Assembly: GCA_012837685.1 (NCBI GenBank)
Contig: DUQS01000059.1
Location: forward strand, 1-64,000
Length of the DNA: 64,000 nt
Origin: Bacteroidales bacterium
GTDB lineage: Bacteria > Bacteroidota > Bacteroidia > Bacteroidales > Paludibacteraceae
Reading direction: 5' to 3'
The translations under genes and the position numbers were made by a program. Of this stretch, positions 1-9,576 are shown in pieces. The stretch's first letter is position 1; the number at the start of each line of letters is the position of its first letter. The notes below the pieces were generated by a model. The model did not search any database and was not told where the DNA came from. It saw nothing but the letters and a program-made list of their open reading frames with translations.

Positions 1-278
1 CATAAAAAATCATTTTATTTGCACATAAAAGAGTGTGAATTTAGATATAATTACAGAAATCAAAATATTTATGTAATTTTGTTGAATAGTATGAGAAAAA
101 ACAAACTTAACTAATCTTGAACCTTTTTTTAAAACAAACCAAACAAATCCGTTGTTTTTTTTGATTGTATTTCAATAATTTAAAATATTACATCATTGTT
201 TATTAAATATCCATAAAGGATGTATAAAAAAAATGAGAGTTACAAAATATTTTGTAACTCTCATTTTTGTGAATTATG
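1..278. other. AT-rich intergenic stretch at the left edge
   Basis: No gene is visible in these 278 bases apart from the terminator palindrome at 229-268. The complement of an ATG lies at 1-3, so a leftward gene could begin exactly at the window edge. A TAAGTTTG on the minus strand (102-109) could be a -7 element for it, but no TTTG lies at the usual distance. Neither can be confirmed from this window. Confidence 0.4.
229..268 (-). terminator. Terminator of gdhA, perfect 40-base palindrome
   Basis: Bases 229-248 are the exact reverse complement of 249-268, giving 20-bp arms with no spacer and TGAGAGTTACAAAAT as the core of the left arm. On the minus strand the stem ends in a T run, as expected for an intrinsic terminator just past the gdhA stop codon. 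The symmetry means it could also terminate rightward transcription. Confidence 0.85.
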
Positions 279-1613
279 TTAGATAACTCCTTGTGCGAGC
301 ATTGCTTTTGCCACTTTAAGGAAACCTGCCACATTCGCACCTTTCACATAGTTAATGTAACCATCGGGCTGTTTACCGTTTTTCACACATTGCTCATGTA
401 TGTCAGCCATGATTTGACGCAGACGAAGGTTAACTTCTTCAGCAGACCAACTGAGGTGCATAGCATTTTGTGTCATTTCCAAACCGGAAGTGGCTACGCC
501 ACCGGCATTTACAGCTTTTCCGGGAGCAAATAACATTTTATTTTCGATAAACAAATCGATAGCTTCAGGAGTACAACCCATATTCGACACTTCGCCAACA
601 CAAAGTGTTTTGTTTGCAATAAGTTGCTTTGCATCGTTACCGTTCAACTCGTTCTGTGTAGCACAAGGAAGAGCAATATCAACTTTCACTTCCCAAGGTT
701 TGCGACCGGAAATAAATTTCGCTCCGAATTTTTTGGCATACGGTTCAACAACGTCATTGCAACTTGCACGCAACTCAAGCATATAATCAATTTTTTCGCC
801 GGAAATACCGTTTTCGTCATAAATATAGCCGTCAGGACCGGAAATAGTAACCACCTTTGCACCAAGTTGCGTAGCTTTAGTTACTGCGCCCCAAGCCACA
901 TTACCGAAACCGGAAACAGCAACCGTTTTGCCTTTGATGTCATGACCAACAGTCTCAAGCATTTGAGTAACAAAATATAATGCACCATAACCGGTTGCTT
1001 CGGGACGTACCAGAGAACCTCCATATTCGAGACCTTTACCTGTGAATACGCCTGTATTTTCTCGCGCCAATTTTTTGTACATACCGTACAAATAGCCTAT
1101 TTCTCGCGCACCAACACCAATATCACCGGCCGGAATATCCGTATCAGGACCTATTTGACGCCACAGTTCCAACATGAAAGCTTGGCAAAAACGCATCACT
1201 TCGGCATCAGATTTGCCTTTGGGGTTAAAGTCCGAGCCACCCTTGCCACCGCCCATCGGCAGAGTGGTCAACGCATTTTTAAACGTCTGTTCAAAGCCCA
1301 AAAACTTCAAAATAGAAAGGTTAACCGTCGGACTGAAACGCAAACCGCCTTTGTAGGGACCAATGGCATTATTAAAATGAATACGATAACCCAGATTTAC
1401 CTGTACATCACCGCGGTCATCTACCCACGACACACGAAATGTATTAATACGGTCGGGTTCAACTATACGTTCGATAATTTTTGCTTTTTCAAATTCGGGA
1501 TATTTGGCATAAACATCTTCAATAGAGAACAACACTTCTTGTACTGCTTGCAAGTACTCATGTTCGCCGGGGTGTTTAACCTCAAGCGCTTTCATTAAAC
1601 TTTGAACATTCAT
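279..1613 (-). CDS. gdhA: NADP-type glutamate dehydrogenase
   Basis: Hexameric class I glutamate dehydrogenase (444 aa, the usual length). It interconverts 2-oxoglutarate plus ammonia with glutamate in the cytoplasm and is a main ammonia assimilation enzyme. Visible landmarks are GPYKGGLRF (residues 85-93, substrate-binding lysine K88), PMGGGKGGSDF (119-129, catalytic lysine K124) and the Rossmann turn GFGNVA (235-240). NADP preference is inferred from similarity to the GdhA subgroup, not from a single diagnostic residue. It stands alone, with its own promoter (about 1667-1698) and terminator (229-268), next to the amidase gene in the same direction. No Shine-Dalgarno site precedes the ATG. 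Confidence 0.96.
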   Translation of the reverse strand: MNVQSLMKALEVKHPGEHEYLQAVQEVLFSIEDVYAKYPEFEKAKIIERIVEPDRINTFRVSWVDDRGDVQVNLGYRIHFNNAIGPYKGGLRFSPTVNLSILKFLGFEQTFKNALTTLPMGGGKGGSDFNPKGKSDAEVMRFCQAFMLELWRQIGPDTDIPAGDIGVGAREIGYLYGMYKKLARENTGVFTGKGLEYGGSLVRPEATGYGALYFVTQMLETVGHDIKGKTVAVSGFGNVAWGAVTKATQLGAKVVTISGPDGYIYDENGISGEKIDYMLELRASCNDVVEPYAKKFGAKFISGRKPWEVKVDIALPCATQNELNGNDAKQLIANKTLCVGEVSNMGCTPEAIDLFIENKMLFAPGKAVNAGGVATSGLEMTQNAMHLSWSAEEVNLRLRQIMADIHEQCVKNGKQPDGYINYVKGANVAGFLKVAKAMLAQGVI

Positions 1614-1666
1614 AACTATAAATTTTAAATTTTAATTGATTAAAATCGGTTTTTCACAAAACCTCA

Positions 1667-1698
1667 CAAAAGTAGTGCTTTTTTTTGAAAATCACAAT
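1667..1698 (-). promoter_or_regulatory. Promoter of gdhA
   Basis: Read on the minus strand, TACTTTTG (1667-1674) matches the Bacteroidota -7 consensus TAnnTTTG. ATTG at 1695-1698, 20 bases upstream, is a near match to the -33 TTTG. It lies about 55 bases before the gdhA start. Confidence 0.6.
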
Positions 1699-1740
1699 TT
1701 TTGATGTATTTTTTTTATAAAAAATTAAAAATAAAGGCAA

Positions 1741-1782
1741 AAATAAAATCGCCTTGAATTTTTCCAAGGCGATTTTATTTTA
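1741..1782 (-). terminator. Terminator of the amidase gene
   Basis: A 17-bp perfect stem (1741-1757 with 1766-1782) around an 8-base loop, with TCGCCTTG as its GC core and A/T flanks on both sides. It lies 15 bases past the stop codon of the leftward amidase gene, and upstream of gdhA. Confidence 0.85.
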
Positions 1783-1796
1783 CATAGAACCAAGTT

Positions 1797-4700
1797 TTAC
1801 ATCACAACTTTAGCAACACGGTTGCCGGCTTTGACGATAATCACTTGTCCTTTTGTCATTTCAAACACATTGACACCTTCATTAGCCAAGCGCGTTGCCA
1901 AGCGAACACCCGTAATTGTGTAAAGTTCTATAGATTCGCCTTCGAACGCCTCAACAAACAATCTGTTATCGCGCACATAGACTACCGCTTGACTGTCCAT
2001 TGCTACATTTTTCACACCAACTGTTTTGTTGTTGATAACAATGCTCGACATTGCAGGCGTAATAGCCGTATTGTCAGCTTTTGGCAATGAGAAAGCCACC
2101 ACACGTTCGCCTGAGTTGGAAACCGAATAGAGGTTGCCGGCATAGTCGAACGCAACATCGTTCGTATTATTACCGTTGCCGGTTGCAAAAGTGTACAATT
2201 TGTTCAAACTCGGCACACCGGAAGCATTATATGTCAATGCAAACACTTTTATTTCGCCTTGTCCGCTAACGGCTATCATGTTGTGTTCCAAATTGATGGC
2301 TATAGCACCATTTCTGGAATTGCCAATCATGGTTGGGTCAATTGCACCCGAATTGAAGTCCACATCACCAGCTGCATTCACATGAATCAGCGCAGGAATC
2401 GCCGGTGCATCCGTAGCACGATATTGTGAAATCCACCAACCACCCATTGTGTCGGGAATAATGCGCGAGTTACCGTTTTGTAACAGGTTGCCCTTTGCTC
2501 CATTGTCGAACACAACCGCCGAAGGTGCTACTTGCCAAATTTCAGCCGTTCCCAAATCGTAGCGCAACACACTGTTTGCTTTACCGCCGGGAGCAACATA
2601 ATCTTCATCGAATACATAAAGTTGCGTGTTTTCGCCCTTACCTTTTACCCACAAGCAGGGAGAAGAACCTCCTACCGGTACATTAGAAGCATTGGTAAGC
2701 AATCCGCTGGCAGCACGCGTGCAACCTTCAAACAGCGTCTTGAAATTGGCAGACGGATTATTAGCATTCATAATATAAACGCCGGAATGGGTATCGCTCC
2801 AGTCGGCAATGAACAGGCGACCATCTTCAGCCACCGATATACGGTAAGGACTGTTTGATGCTGCCCAAGTGATACCACCTGCGTAAACCGTATTTCCTTG
2901 AGCAGTCGGGTCGCCCAACAATGGGTCGGAAATATAAATTCCGGTTCCCGTGTAGCGTCCACCTTCGCAAGTGCCTGCTTTTGCATTAGAAATATACAAA
3001 CGAGCAAATGTGCTGTTTTCCGTATTGTTGTCAATAGCTAAGCCATACGAATTGTAGAATTGTGTTGCGGGATTGGCAGGGTCGGAAAATTTGCTGACAC
3101 GTATAGGACTTGGCGCAGTTGCTTTTACGGCAAACGTCATACCGTCTTCGTTCGGCAAATCAGCTACAACCAAATCTACAGTTTGCGCTCCTTTAGCCAA
3201 AGCACCAACAACTTTTGAACCGATGACAACATTGTCTTTCAAGAATTGGATTTCGACATTCGTGGCATTTTCGTTCAAAATGAATGAGAATTGATGAGTC
3301 GTTTCCGATTTCTTTTCGTACCTCAAATCGTAAGCAAAAATATTAATCGGATTATCGGTAGAAGTTTTGAAACGTGCCAAGCCTTCGTTTTGTGCGAAAA
3401 TGGTTGTGGTAATATCGTAACCATCAACTACGGAAGCTGCCACCATGTGATTAGCCACTTCGGTACCTAAGCCCGTCGACGGCATTTTTTGAGTAACGGC
3501 AACCGCATTATTAAAGCCGTCGGTAATGTCAAACAGTATTACACCAACATTTGCCGATGCTGCATCGCATACGGGAGCCGACATCAAAGCGTGTCCGGCA
3601 TATCTGAAATATGTAGCGCCGTAAGCCACTTTCGGCAGTAACGTTTCGCTCATTACTCCTTTGTTGATAAGCGGAGAGCGGTCGGCTGCCTCCCAATCGA
3701 ATTGGTATTCGGTAGGCATTAGTATTTTACTGTCCACCACAAAACTGTTGGGTTCGCGCGGCGAAATGGTAAATCTCATATCCGCTCCCCAAAGAGCTTC
3801 CGTATATTCCGTAGTAGACATCATATATTTGGACAACGTTACCATTTGTTCATTAAGGTCGTATTCCAAACCGATGATACGCACTTGTCTTGAACTTCCG
3901 GTAGTGGTAGCTGTTGTATAAAGTTTAAACTTCCAGCTTGGACCGCTTATAACCATCGTTGTACCCACATTGCCGTTGCTCCAATTACCGTTAGCTACAG
4001 AAGTGAAGAGCAATTCTGCCGAAGCCGAATCATTTGCCCACTTATATACTTTAAACGCCTGACCTGCTTGAGCCGGAAGTGAAATAAGACTCAGATTACA
4101 ACCCATAAGAATTGAATCGGAAGTGAAAGCAATGTCGCTCAACGGTTTATCACCGCCGGTTACTACTGCAGTATTCATTTGTGCAATGGAATCGCCCGTA
4201 ACGGCATCGGCAATGAACAGTTTTGAATCTTCAGTCAAAATGTACATTTTTCCACCCTTGATGATACTGCGGCGAATATTCAAAGTGTTAACAAAAGGTG
4301 TCTGATTGTTTGACACACTTTCCATAACAAATTCAGTGGGTACTACCGCACCGGCTTCTTGATTAGGTATCGGATAATCGCCCGGATCTATGCGCGGAGG
4401 CACGGGAGGTACGTAATTTTCGTTTACCAATTTGGCGTTTTTAGTTGTTATTTTACCTGCTGTAACGGTTACGTCCACTGTATCGCCAATGTATTCGTTA
4501 GCAGTATAACGCAATTTATAATTCCCCGGTTCTACATTCCAAAATACAAATACGCCATTATAGCACGTATCGACCGTATATTCTTGAACAGGTGTAAAGT
4601 CGGTTTTACACAAATAAACTTTTGCGCCGTTAATAGGTGTCCATTCATCTTTTGAGCCACTAACTACCGGTAGGTATTTCGGATGTGTTAAACGCACTTT

Positions 4701-5513
4701 TTCATCGCGCACATCACCGGCAACAACACCGCTGTTGGGCATTGTCCCACCGAAGAAATTCGTATAAAATTGGAAAAAACGATAGGCTTCCAGTTTACGA
4801 TAATCTATATTCAGAAGACGGTGCGTTTCGGGATGATAATCGTGAAAAGACCCTTCGGAAAGGAAACCCGGAACAGTCAATGCTGAACCAATGACCGTGT
4901 AAGAAGTGACAAAACATGCAATTTTCACATTACTAGGATTGTAAGGATAGTAGTGTGTCCATACATTAATTGGATTGTCTAAAAGGTACGGAAAACATCC
5001 GCGCGCCAAGTTTTCGGTTTGCGGATCTCTAAAATTCAAGTCATTCTCGCCTCCCTTACCCGGACACATTAAATAAAGATAATTGACAGCAGTTGATCCA
5101 CCGGCTGCATTACTATGAATAGAAAGGAATGCGTCCACATTATTTGCCGAAGCTTCTGCGGCTATTACCGAAAGCGGACGGTCACCATAAGAACTATCCT
5201 GTATATGCTCAAATCCTGCATAACCATTATCTCTAAATCCGCTGCGATTGTCGGTACGCGACATGTAGACCGTAGCGTTTTGGCTTTGCAACAAATCGCG
5301 CAATTCCAATCCTTTGGTCAAGTTTGACGACGACTCCCAAAAACCGGTCGTATCCGTCCATTCAGTAGGGAATGGGATAGTGCCCACACTACGGTCGTTG
5401 CCGTTATAGCCTCCATGTCCCGGATTAATGTAGATTTTTACCCCTGTCAAATCGGTAGCCGTCAGCATAAACGCAAACAGCACACCCAAAAAAGATAGCG
5501 TTATTTTTTTCAT
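1797..5513 (-). CDS. Type IX-secreted N-acetylmuramoyl-L-alanine amidase, multidomain
   Basis: A 1238-residue exported protein. After a signal peptide (about 1-19), an Amidase_3 domain spans about residues 24-255. Candidate zinc ligands are H33 (in NPGHGG), E60 and H133 (in SIHSNA), with catalytic E220. A carboxypeptidase-regulatory-like beta sandwich follows (about 265-362), then a long beta-rich region resembling beta-propeller repeats. The last ~75 residues look like a type A type IX secretion sorting domain (ELYTITGVRLATR then a terminal KAGNRVAKVVM). The enzyme should cleave the amide between MurNAc and L-Ala of peptidoglycan. Its sorting domain suggests display on, or release from, the cell surface, so foreign peptidoglycan is a plausible substrate (inference). 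It follows the exported propeller gene by 20 bases, in one operon. Confidence 0.88.
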   Translation of the reverse strand: MKKITLSFLGVLFAFMLTATDLTGVKIYINPGHGGYNGNDRSVGTIPFPTEWTDTTGFWESSSNLTKGLELRDLLQSQNATVYMSRTDNRSGFRDNGYAGFEHIQDSSYGDRPLSVIAAEASANNVDAFLSIHSNAAGGSTAVNYLYLMCPGKGGENDLNFRDPQTENLARGCFPYLLDNPINVWTHYYPYNPSNVKIACFVTSYTVIGSALTVPGFLSEGSFHDYHPETHRLLNIDYRKLEAYRFFQFYTNFFGGTMPNSGVVAGDVRDEKVRLTHPKYLPVVSGSKDEWTPINGAKVYLCKTDFTPVQEYTVDTCYNGVFVFWNVEPGNYKLRYTANEYIGDTVDVTVTAGKITTKNAKLVNENYVPPVPPRIDPGDYPIPNQEAGAVVPTEFVMESVSNNQTPFVNTLNIRRSIIKGGKMYILTEDSKLFIADAVTGDSIAQMNTAVVTGGDKPLSDIAFTSDSILMGCNLSLISLPAQAGQAFKVYKWANDSASAELLFTSVANGNWSNGNVGTTMVISGPSWKFKLYTTATTTGSSRQVRIIGLEYDLNEQMVTLSKYMMSTTEYTEALWGADMRFTISPREPNSFVVDSKILMPTEYQFDWEAADRSPLINKGVMSETLLPKVAYGATYFRYAGHALMSAPVCDAASANVGVILFDITDGFNNAVAVTQKMPSTGLGTEVANHMVAASVVDGYDITTTIFAQNEGLARFKTSTDNPINIFAYDLRYEKKSETTHQFSFILNENATNVEIQFLKDNVVIGSKVVGALAKGAQTVDLVVADLPNEDGMTFAVKATAPSPIRVSKFSDPANPATQFYNSYGLAIDNNTENSTFARLYISNAKAGTCEGGRYTGTGIYISDPLLGDPTAQGNTVYAGGITWAASNSPYRISVAEDGRLFIADWSDTHSGVYIMNANNPSANFKTLFEGCTRAASGLLTNASNVPVGGSSPCLWVKGKGENTQLYVFDEDYVAPGGKANSVLRYDLGTAEIWQVAPSAVVFDNGAKGNLLQNGNSRIIPDTMGGWWISQYRATDAPAIPALIHVNAAGDVDFNSGAIDPTMIGNSRNGAIAINLEHNMIAVSGQGEIKVFALTYNASGVPSLNKLYTFATGNGNNTNDVAFDYAGNLYSVSNSGERVVAFSLPKADNTAITPAMSSIVINNKTVGVKNVAMDSQAVVYVRDNRLFVEAFEGESIELYTITGVRLATRLANEGVNVFEMTKGQVIIVKAGNRVAKVVM

Positions 5514-5533
5514 GATGATTATAATTTAATAGT

Positions 5534-6451
5534 TTAGCGGATATTGATTTCCATTAAATAAACCGCACCATCAGCCACATAAGCGATGGACTTTTCGGTA
5601 GCAGCAGGATACATTACTATTTCATTTGAAGTAGGAATGTATTGACTGTAGGAGCCGTCAATTTTGGCAGCTTTAAGCTTCGACGAAATGGTTTGGTGAC
5701 CGTCATCTTTGTCTTCCATACCCACAATCCAATTGTTGCCCATCCATACCGGCGCACCGATATAGCCTAATTTAACAACGTTCTTGCCATCTATATCACA
5801 CACACAAGTAGTGCAACCGTCATCCAATGCCGTATAAACAATGTGTTTTTGGTCGGGCGAAATAGAGGGCCAAATGTAACTACAGTTACCATTGGGATTC
5901 AACACCTTACGCACATTGTCTTTGTACAGCACCAACGATTGGTCTTCGATATTAACAAGATACGAAGTGTTTACCGTGCGTACGTCGGTAGCGAGACGTT
6001 TGCTAATAATTCTGTCTTTGGAAGCAACTTTTACCGTTCCACCCATAAAGCCAAAAGCGTGCATATCGCGCGACAATTTGTCTACCGTAGAAACTTTTTG
6101 TTTTTCAATGTCAAGGCTTTTGATGGAAGTGTAGCGACGATTGTTCTTGTATTCAACATCGCGGAACACAACCACTTTACCACCGTCTGAAATTTGCGGT
6201 TGGTAACCGGCATTGACAGCATCGGTCAGTTTAGTCGTTTCATTGGTTTTCAGGTCGTATTTCACAAGTCCCTGAAAATTAATACTTGTAAGTAACAAAA
6301 AATCGCCTTTAGGAGAAAAAACAGGATGAAAAAGTTCTGCTCCTTCCTTCAATGGCAATTTGTTTACAGAAATCACGTCCACTTGAGCGTACGCGACCAT
6401 TTGCGCCGCAGCAAGCAGCGCAACAGCAAGAATTGTTTTTTTCATAGCCAT
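5534..6451 (-). CDS. Exported TolB/WD40-like beta-propeller protein
   Basis: A 305-aa protein with a signal peptide (about residues 1-22, ending AYAQ) and repeating beta-propeller blade motifs such as HPVFSPKGDFLLLTS and WPSISPDQKHIVYTA, typical of the TolB/PD40 family. A cysteine-rich loop (DDGCTTCVCD) sits in the middle and could form a disulfide. It is the first gene of a two-gene leftward operon with the type IX-secreted amidase. No catalytic motif is visible; a binding or scaffold role for the amidase is inference. Translation may begin at the first Met or at MKKT two codons later. Confidence 0.75.
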   Translation of the reverse strand: MAMKKTILAVALLAAAQMVAYAQVDVISVNKLPLKEGAELFHPVFSPKGDFLLLTSINFQGLVKYDLKTNETTKLTDAVNAGYQPQISDGGKVVVFRDVEYKNNRRYTSIKSLDIEKQKVSTVDKLSRDMHAFGFMGGTVKVASKDRIISKRLATDVRTVNTSYLVNIEDQSLVLYKDNVRKVLNPNGNCSYIWPSISPDQKHIVYTALDDGCTTCVCDIDGKNVVKLGYIGAPVWMGNNWIVGMEDKDDGHQTISSKLKAAKIDGSYSQYIPTSNEIVMYPAATEKSIAYVADGAVYLMEINIR

Positions 6452-6596
6452 AAATTTTTGAGTTAATAAAATTGTTTTAAAAATGCAATAATGCGATAAA
6501 TTTAAAAATATTACTTCAAGAAAACAAATTATTTTACAAAAAAAATACGCCGACAGAAAACTTTTTGATTACAGTCGTTAATTCATAAAAAATTCT

Positions 6597-6604
6597 TATT
6601 TTTG
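6597..6604 (+). promoter_or_regulatory. Candidate -7 element for the lipoprotein-aroA-sufE operon
   Basis: TATTTTTG matches TAnnTTTG and lies 30 bases before the lipoprotein ATG. No TTTG is present at the expected upstream distance, so only the -7 half is supported. Confidence 0.45.
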
Positions 6605-6633
6605 TAGTCTGATTATATTTAAAGCTAAAAGGT

Positions 6634-7920
6634 ATGAAAACAATCTGTTACAAAATTTTTCTGTTTGCACTTTTTCCCATTTTAGCTCTGTTGTGTTCAT
6701 GCAAGGAAAAAAACTCAGGGGAAAAATCGACTAACGCCACCATTTCCTATTTTGCCGTAAAACACACCCGCCTACCCATTGACTCGTCTACAGTATTCAC
6801 AATAGACGCCAATAGCGGGCTTATTTATAATTACGACTCTTTACCCTACCAAAGTCCGAAAGATTCGTTTGTTCCGACTATTTTCGGTCGCTTGCTGTCT
6901 AAAGTTCTTATCAACGATTCTATTGAATATTCGGGCAAGGATACCATTGATTTTTCTAATTTAGTCAAATTGCAAAGTTGGGCAGAAGATAAAAAGACTA
7001 CCAAAAATTATGTAGTAGAACTGCGCATTCACACCGTTGACCCCGATTTATACATCTGGAAACAAATAAAAAACAACATCTACACAGAAACACCTGTCGA
7101 AGAAAAAGCGTTTTACCATAATGGACAGTTGTGTCTTTTTGTAAAAACCGCATCGGATATAACGCTCTACAGCAGCACCGACGGCAAAACATGGCTTCCC
7201 GCTGCCGTAACAGGACTTCCAACTACCGCTTCTTTGCAAAAAACCATTAAAACCACCGACGGATTTTGCGTAGCCGACAATGGACTTTTGCATCAAAGCA
7301 CCAACGGGCAACAATGGACAAACACTGCTATCAACGCTCCCGTTTCCTATTTACTATTCGAGATGAACAAAAAAATATTTGCGTTAGGCACCGACAATGC
7401 CATATATACAACAGCAGACAAAACACAATGGACAAATATAGGCAATGCACCAACCAATTTTCCGGAAAACGGAGCAGCCATCAGTGTCGATTACTCGCCT
7501 AACGGGAAAGCTCGCGCTTACGTTGCAGGAGGAGAAACCGCCGGAGGCGACTATCTCAATTCGGTATGGAGCACCGAAAACGGCAGTCATTGGGTAAACC
7601 TTACCGACAGCACCAACTACTTTTCAGCCCGAACAGGCGCATCTATCATACAATACGACGGTATGTTGATGCTGTTTGGCGGAAAAGATAAAGATGGTTT
7701 GGTAAAAGACCCGCATTGGATTTCATCAAACTATGGCATGATATGGACTTTGCCGACCGCAAAAATAACCCTTCCCGAAGGTTTCCAAAGACGCTGCGGA
7801 CAATCTGTTGTTGTGGACGACACATCGCGCATTTACATTATCGGCGGATACACTTTCGGAGGTTTTCTAAAAGACGTATGGACAGGAAAGAAAAACAGAT
7901 TTTCTTTTCTTATCCGTTAA
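6634..7920 (+). CDS. DUF6242-type lipoprotein with kelch/propeller-like repeats
   Basis: A 428-aa protein with a lipoprotein signal peptide (lipobox LLCSC, Cys about residue 23). An N-terminal segment resembles the DUF6242 N-terminal domain seen in Bacteroidales. A beta-propeller follows, with blades built around STDGKTWLPA, STNGQQWTN and TADKTQWTN, and kelch-like glycine pairs (MLMLFGGKDKDG, IYIIGGYTFGG). It is probably anchored in the outer or inner membrane facing the periplasm. The stop codon is 3 bases before aroA, so the two are almost certainly cotranscribed. Function is unknown and the pairing with aroA gives no obvious clue. Confidence 0.75.
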   Translation: MKTICYKIFLFALFPILALLCSCKEKNSGEKSTNATISYFAVKHTRLPIDSSTVFTIDANSGLIYNYDSLPYQSPKDSFVPTIFGRLLSKVLINDSIEYSGKDTIDFSNLVKLQSWAEDKKTTKNYVVELRIHTVDPDLYIWKQIKNNIYTETPVEEKAFYHNGQLCLFVKTASDITLYSSTDGKTWLPAAVTGLPTTASLQKTIKTTDGFCVADNGLLHQSTNGQQWTNTAINAPVSYLLFEMNKKIFALGTDNAIYTTADKTQWTNIGNAPTNFPENGAAISVDYSPNGKARAYVAGGETAGGDYLNSVWSTENGSHWVNLTDSTNYFSARTGASIIQYDGMLMLFGGKDKDGLVKDPHWISSNYGMIWTLPTAKITLPEGFQRRCGQSVVVDDTSRIYIIGGYTFGGFLKDVWTGKKNRFSFLIR

Positions 7921-7923
7921 AAA

Positions 7924-9147
7924 ATGCGTATGAAAATTCCGCTATTATCCAATAAACCTATTAACGGCAGCATTACCCTACCGGCTTCCAAAAGCATCAG
8001 CAACAGAGCACTTTTTCTTGCAGCGTTGTCCGATAGAGACATTGTGCTCAACAATCTTGCCCTTTGCGACGATACAAAAGCTTTCGAGCAAGTGGTAAAA
8101 GGTCAATCAAAGCACATTGACATAGGTGCAGCAGGAACGGCTATGCGTTTTGCGACTGCTTTTTTGGCACAGCGAGCAGGACAATGGACATTAACCGGTT
8201 CTGAAAGAATGAAGCAGCGTCCCATAAATCTTTTGGTAGAAGCACTACGCCAACTTGGGGCAAAAATCGATTACGCCGAAAAGGAAGGTTTTCCACCATT
8301 AACGATAGAAGGTGTACCGCTAAACGGCAACTCGGTGAGCATAGACGGTTCGGTGAGCAGTCAATACATTTCTGCACTGATGATGCTGGGAGCCTCACTT
8401 CCCAACGGATTGCAAATCAACTTAACAGGCAATTGCATTTCGCATACTTACATAGAAATGACACGTCAAATAATGGTTGATTTTGGTCTTTCTGTCTCTT
8501 TAAGTGGCAATACTATTAACATACGCCCCGCAAAACCCTCTATCGACTCCTACACCATCGAAAATGACTGGTCGGCAGCTTCTTATTGGTACGCAATGTT
8601 GGCGGTAAACGGTTCGGGGCAAATCCACCTTAAAGGACTTTCGGATAAAAGTTACCAAGGCGATGCCAATATACACAATCTATTTTGCACCCATTTTGGC
8701 ATAGATACAAAATTTATCGATGACGGCATTTTAATTTCCCTTGCAACAAATAGTAACACCGATAGAATGGAATACAATTTCATCAACGAACCGGATATGG
8801 CACAAACTTTCACGGTTTGCTGCTGTTTAACCGACAAACCATTCCGTTTTAACGGACTGCAAAGCCTAAGGATTAAAGAGACCGACCGCATTGCTGCACT
8901 TATTGCCGAATTAGAAAAATTGGGATTTCTTTTGCAAAATCAGAAAGACGACGTTTTAATTTGGGACGGTGCAAAAACGGCTGTTACGGGCGATGTCAGC
9001 ATCGCTACTTACCACGACCACCGCATGGCTATGTCTTTTGCGCCGGTAGCTTTCAAACGTGCCATCACTATTGAAAATCCCGAAGTGGTCAGCAAATCGT
9101 ATCCTAACTTTTGGAACGACTTCAAAAGCATAGTTCATCCGTTATAA
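7924..9147 (+). CDS. aroA: 3-phosphoshikimate 1-carboxyvinyltransferase (EPSP synthase)
   Basis: Transfers the enolpyruvyl group of PEP to shikimate-3-phosphate, step six of the shikimate pathway leading to chorismate. The 407-aa sequence shows the family signatures: PASKSISNRALFLAAL near the N-terminus, GAAGTAMRFATAFLA (PEP site), SSQYISALMMLG, the catalytic EPDMAQTF and IKETDRIAAL region, and DHRMAMSFAP near the C-terminus. It is slightly shorter than the E. coli enzyme, as usual for Bacteroidota. It starts 3 bases after the lipoprotein and precedes sufE by 10 bases. Chorismate feeds the pabB/pabC and pheA operons elsewhere in this window. Confidence 0.95.
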   Translation: MRMKIPLLSNKPINGSITLPASKSISNRALFLAALSDRDIVLNNLALCDDTKAFEQVVKGQSKHIDIGAAGTAMRFATAFLAQRAGQWTLTGSERMKQRPINLLVEALRQLGAKIDYAEKEGFPPLTIEGVPLNGNSVSIDGSVSSQYISALMMLGASLPNGLQINLTGNCISHTYIEMTRQIMVDFGLSVSLSGNTINIRPAKPSIDSYTIENDWSAASYWYAMLAVNGSGQIHLKGLSDKSYQGDANIHNLFCTHFGIDTKFIDDGILISLATNSNTDRMEYNFINEPDMAQTFTVCCCLTDKPFRFNGLQSLRIKETDRIAALIAELEKLGFLLQNQKDDVLIWDGAKTAVTGDVSIATYHDHRMAMSFAPVAFKRAITIENPEVVSKSYPNFWNDFKSIVHPL

Positions 9148-9157
9148 ATTAAGTACA

Positions 9158-9574
9158 ATGACAATAGAAGAAAAACAACAAGAAATTATCGATGAGTTCA
9201 CTATTTTTGAAGATTGGATGGACAAATACCAATATTTGGTAGATTTGAGCAAATCGTTAAAACCGTTTCCCGAAGAATACCGCACCGACGACAACTTAAT
9301 AAAAGGCTGCCAAAGCCGCGTGTGGATTTTTGCCGTAAAAAAAGACGGAAAAATCAACTTTTACGGTGATAGTGACGCTATTATCGTCAAAGGCATCGTG
9401 TCGTTGCTCATCAATGTTTTTTCAGGTTTTACTCCCGAAGAGATATTAAAAGCCGATTTCAATTTTATTGATGAAATCGGCTTAAAAGAGCATTTATCGC
9501 CTACACGCTCCAATGGTCTGTTGGCAATGGTTAAACAAATGCGACTCTATGCACTTGCATTTTCAGCGCACTAA
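9158..9574 (+). CDS. sufE: SufE-family sulfur acceptor protein
   Basis: A 138-aa cytoplasmic protein of the SufE/CsdE family. It accepts persulfide sulfur from a cysteine desulfurase (SufS type) and stimulates iron-sulfur cluster assembly. The acceptor cysteine is C51 in LIKGCQSRVW, and the conserved GIVSLLINVFSGFTPEEI segment follows. Length is normal for the family. It is the last gene of the lipoprotein-aroA-sufE operon. Its stop is 2 bases from the end of the convergent alkaline phosphatase gene, with no visible terminator between. No sufS or scaffold gene is nearby. Confidence 0.92.
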   Translation: MTIEEKQQEIIDEFTIFEDWMDKYQYLVDLSKSLKPFPEEYRTDDNLIKGCQSRVWIFAVKKDGKINFYGDSDAIIVKGIVSLLINVFSGFTPEEILKADFNFIDEIGLKEHLSPTRSNGLLAMVKQMRLYALAFSAH

Positions 9575-9576
9575 TT

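Noticed and set aside
9575-9576. Terminator between sufE and the alkaline phosphatase gene
   Set aside because: The stop codons are two bases apart and no stable stem with a T run is visible, so transcripts likely overlap here.
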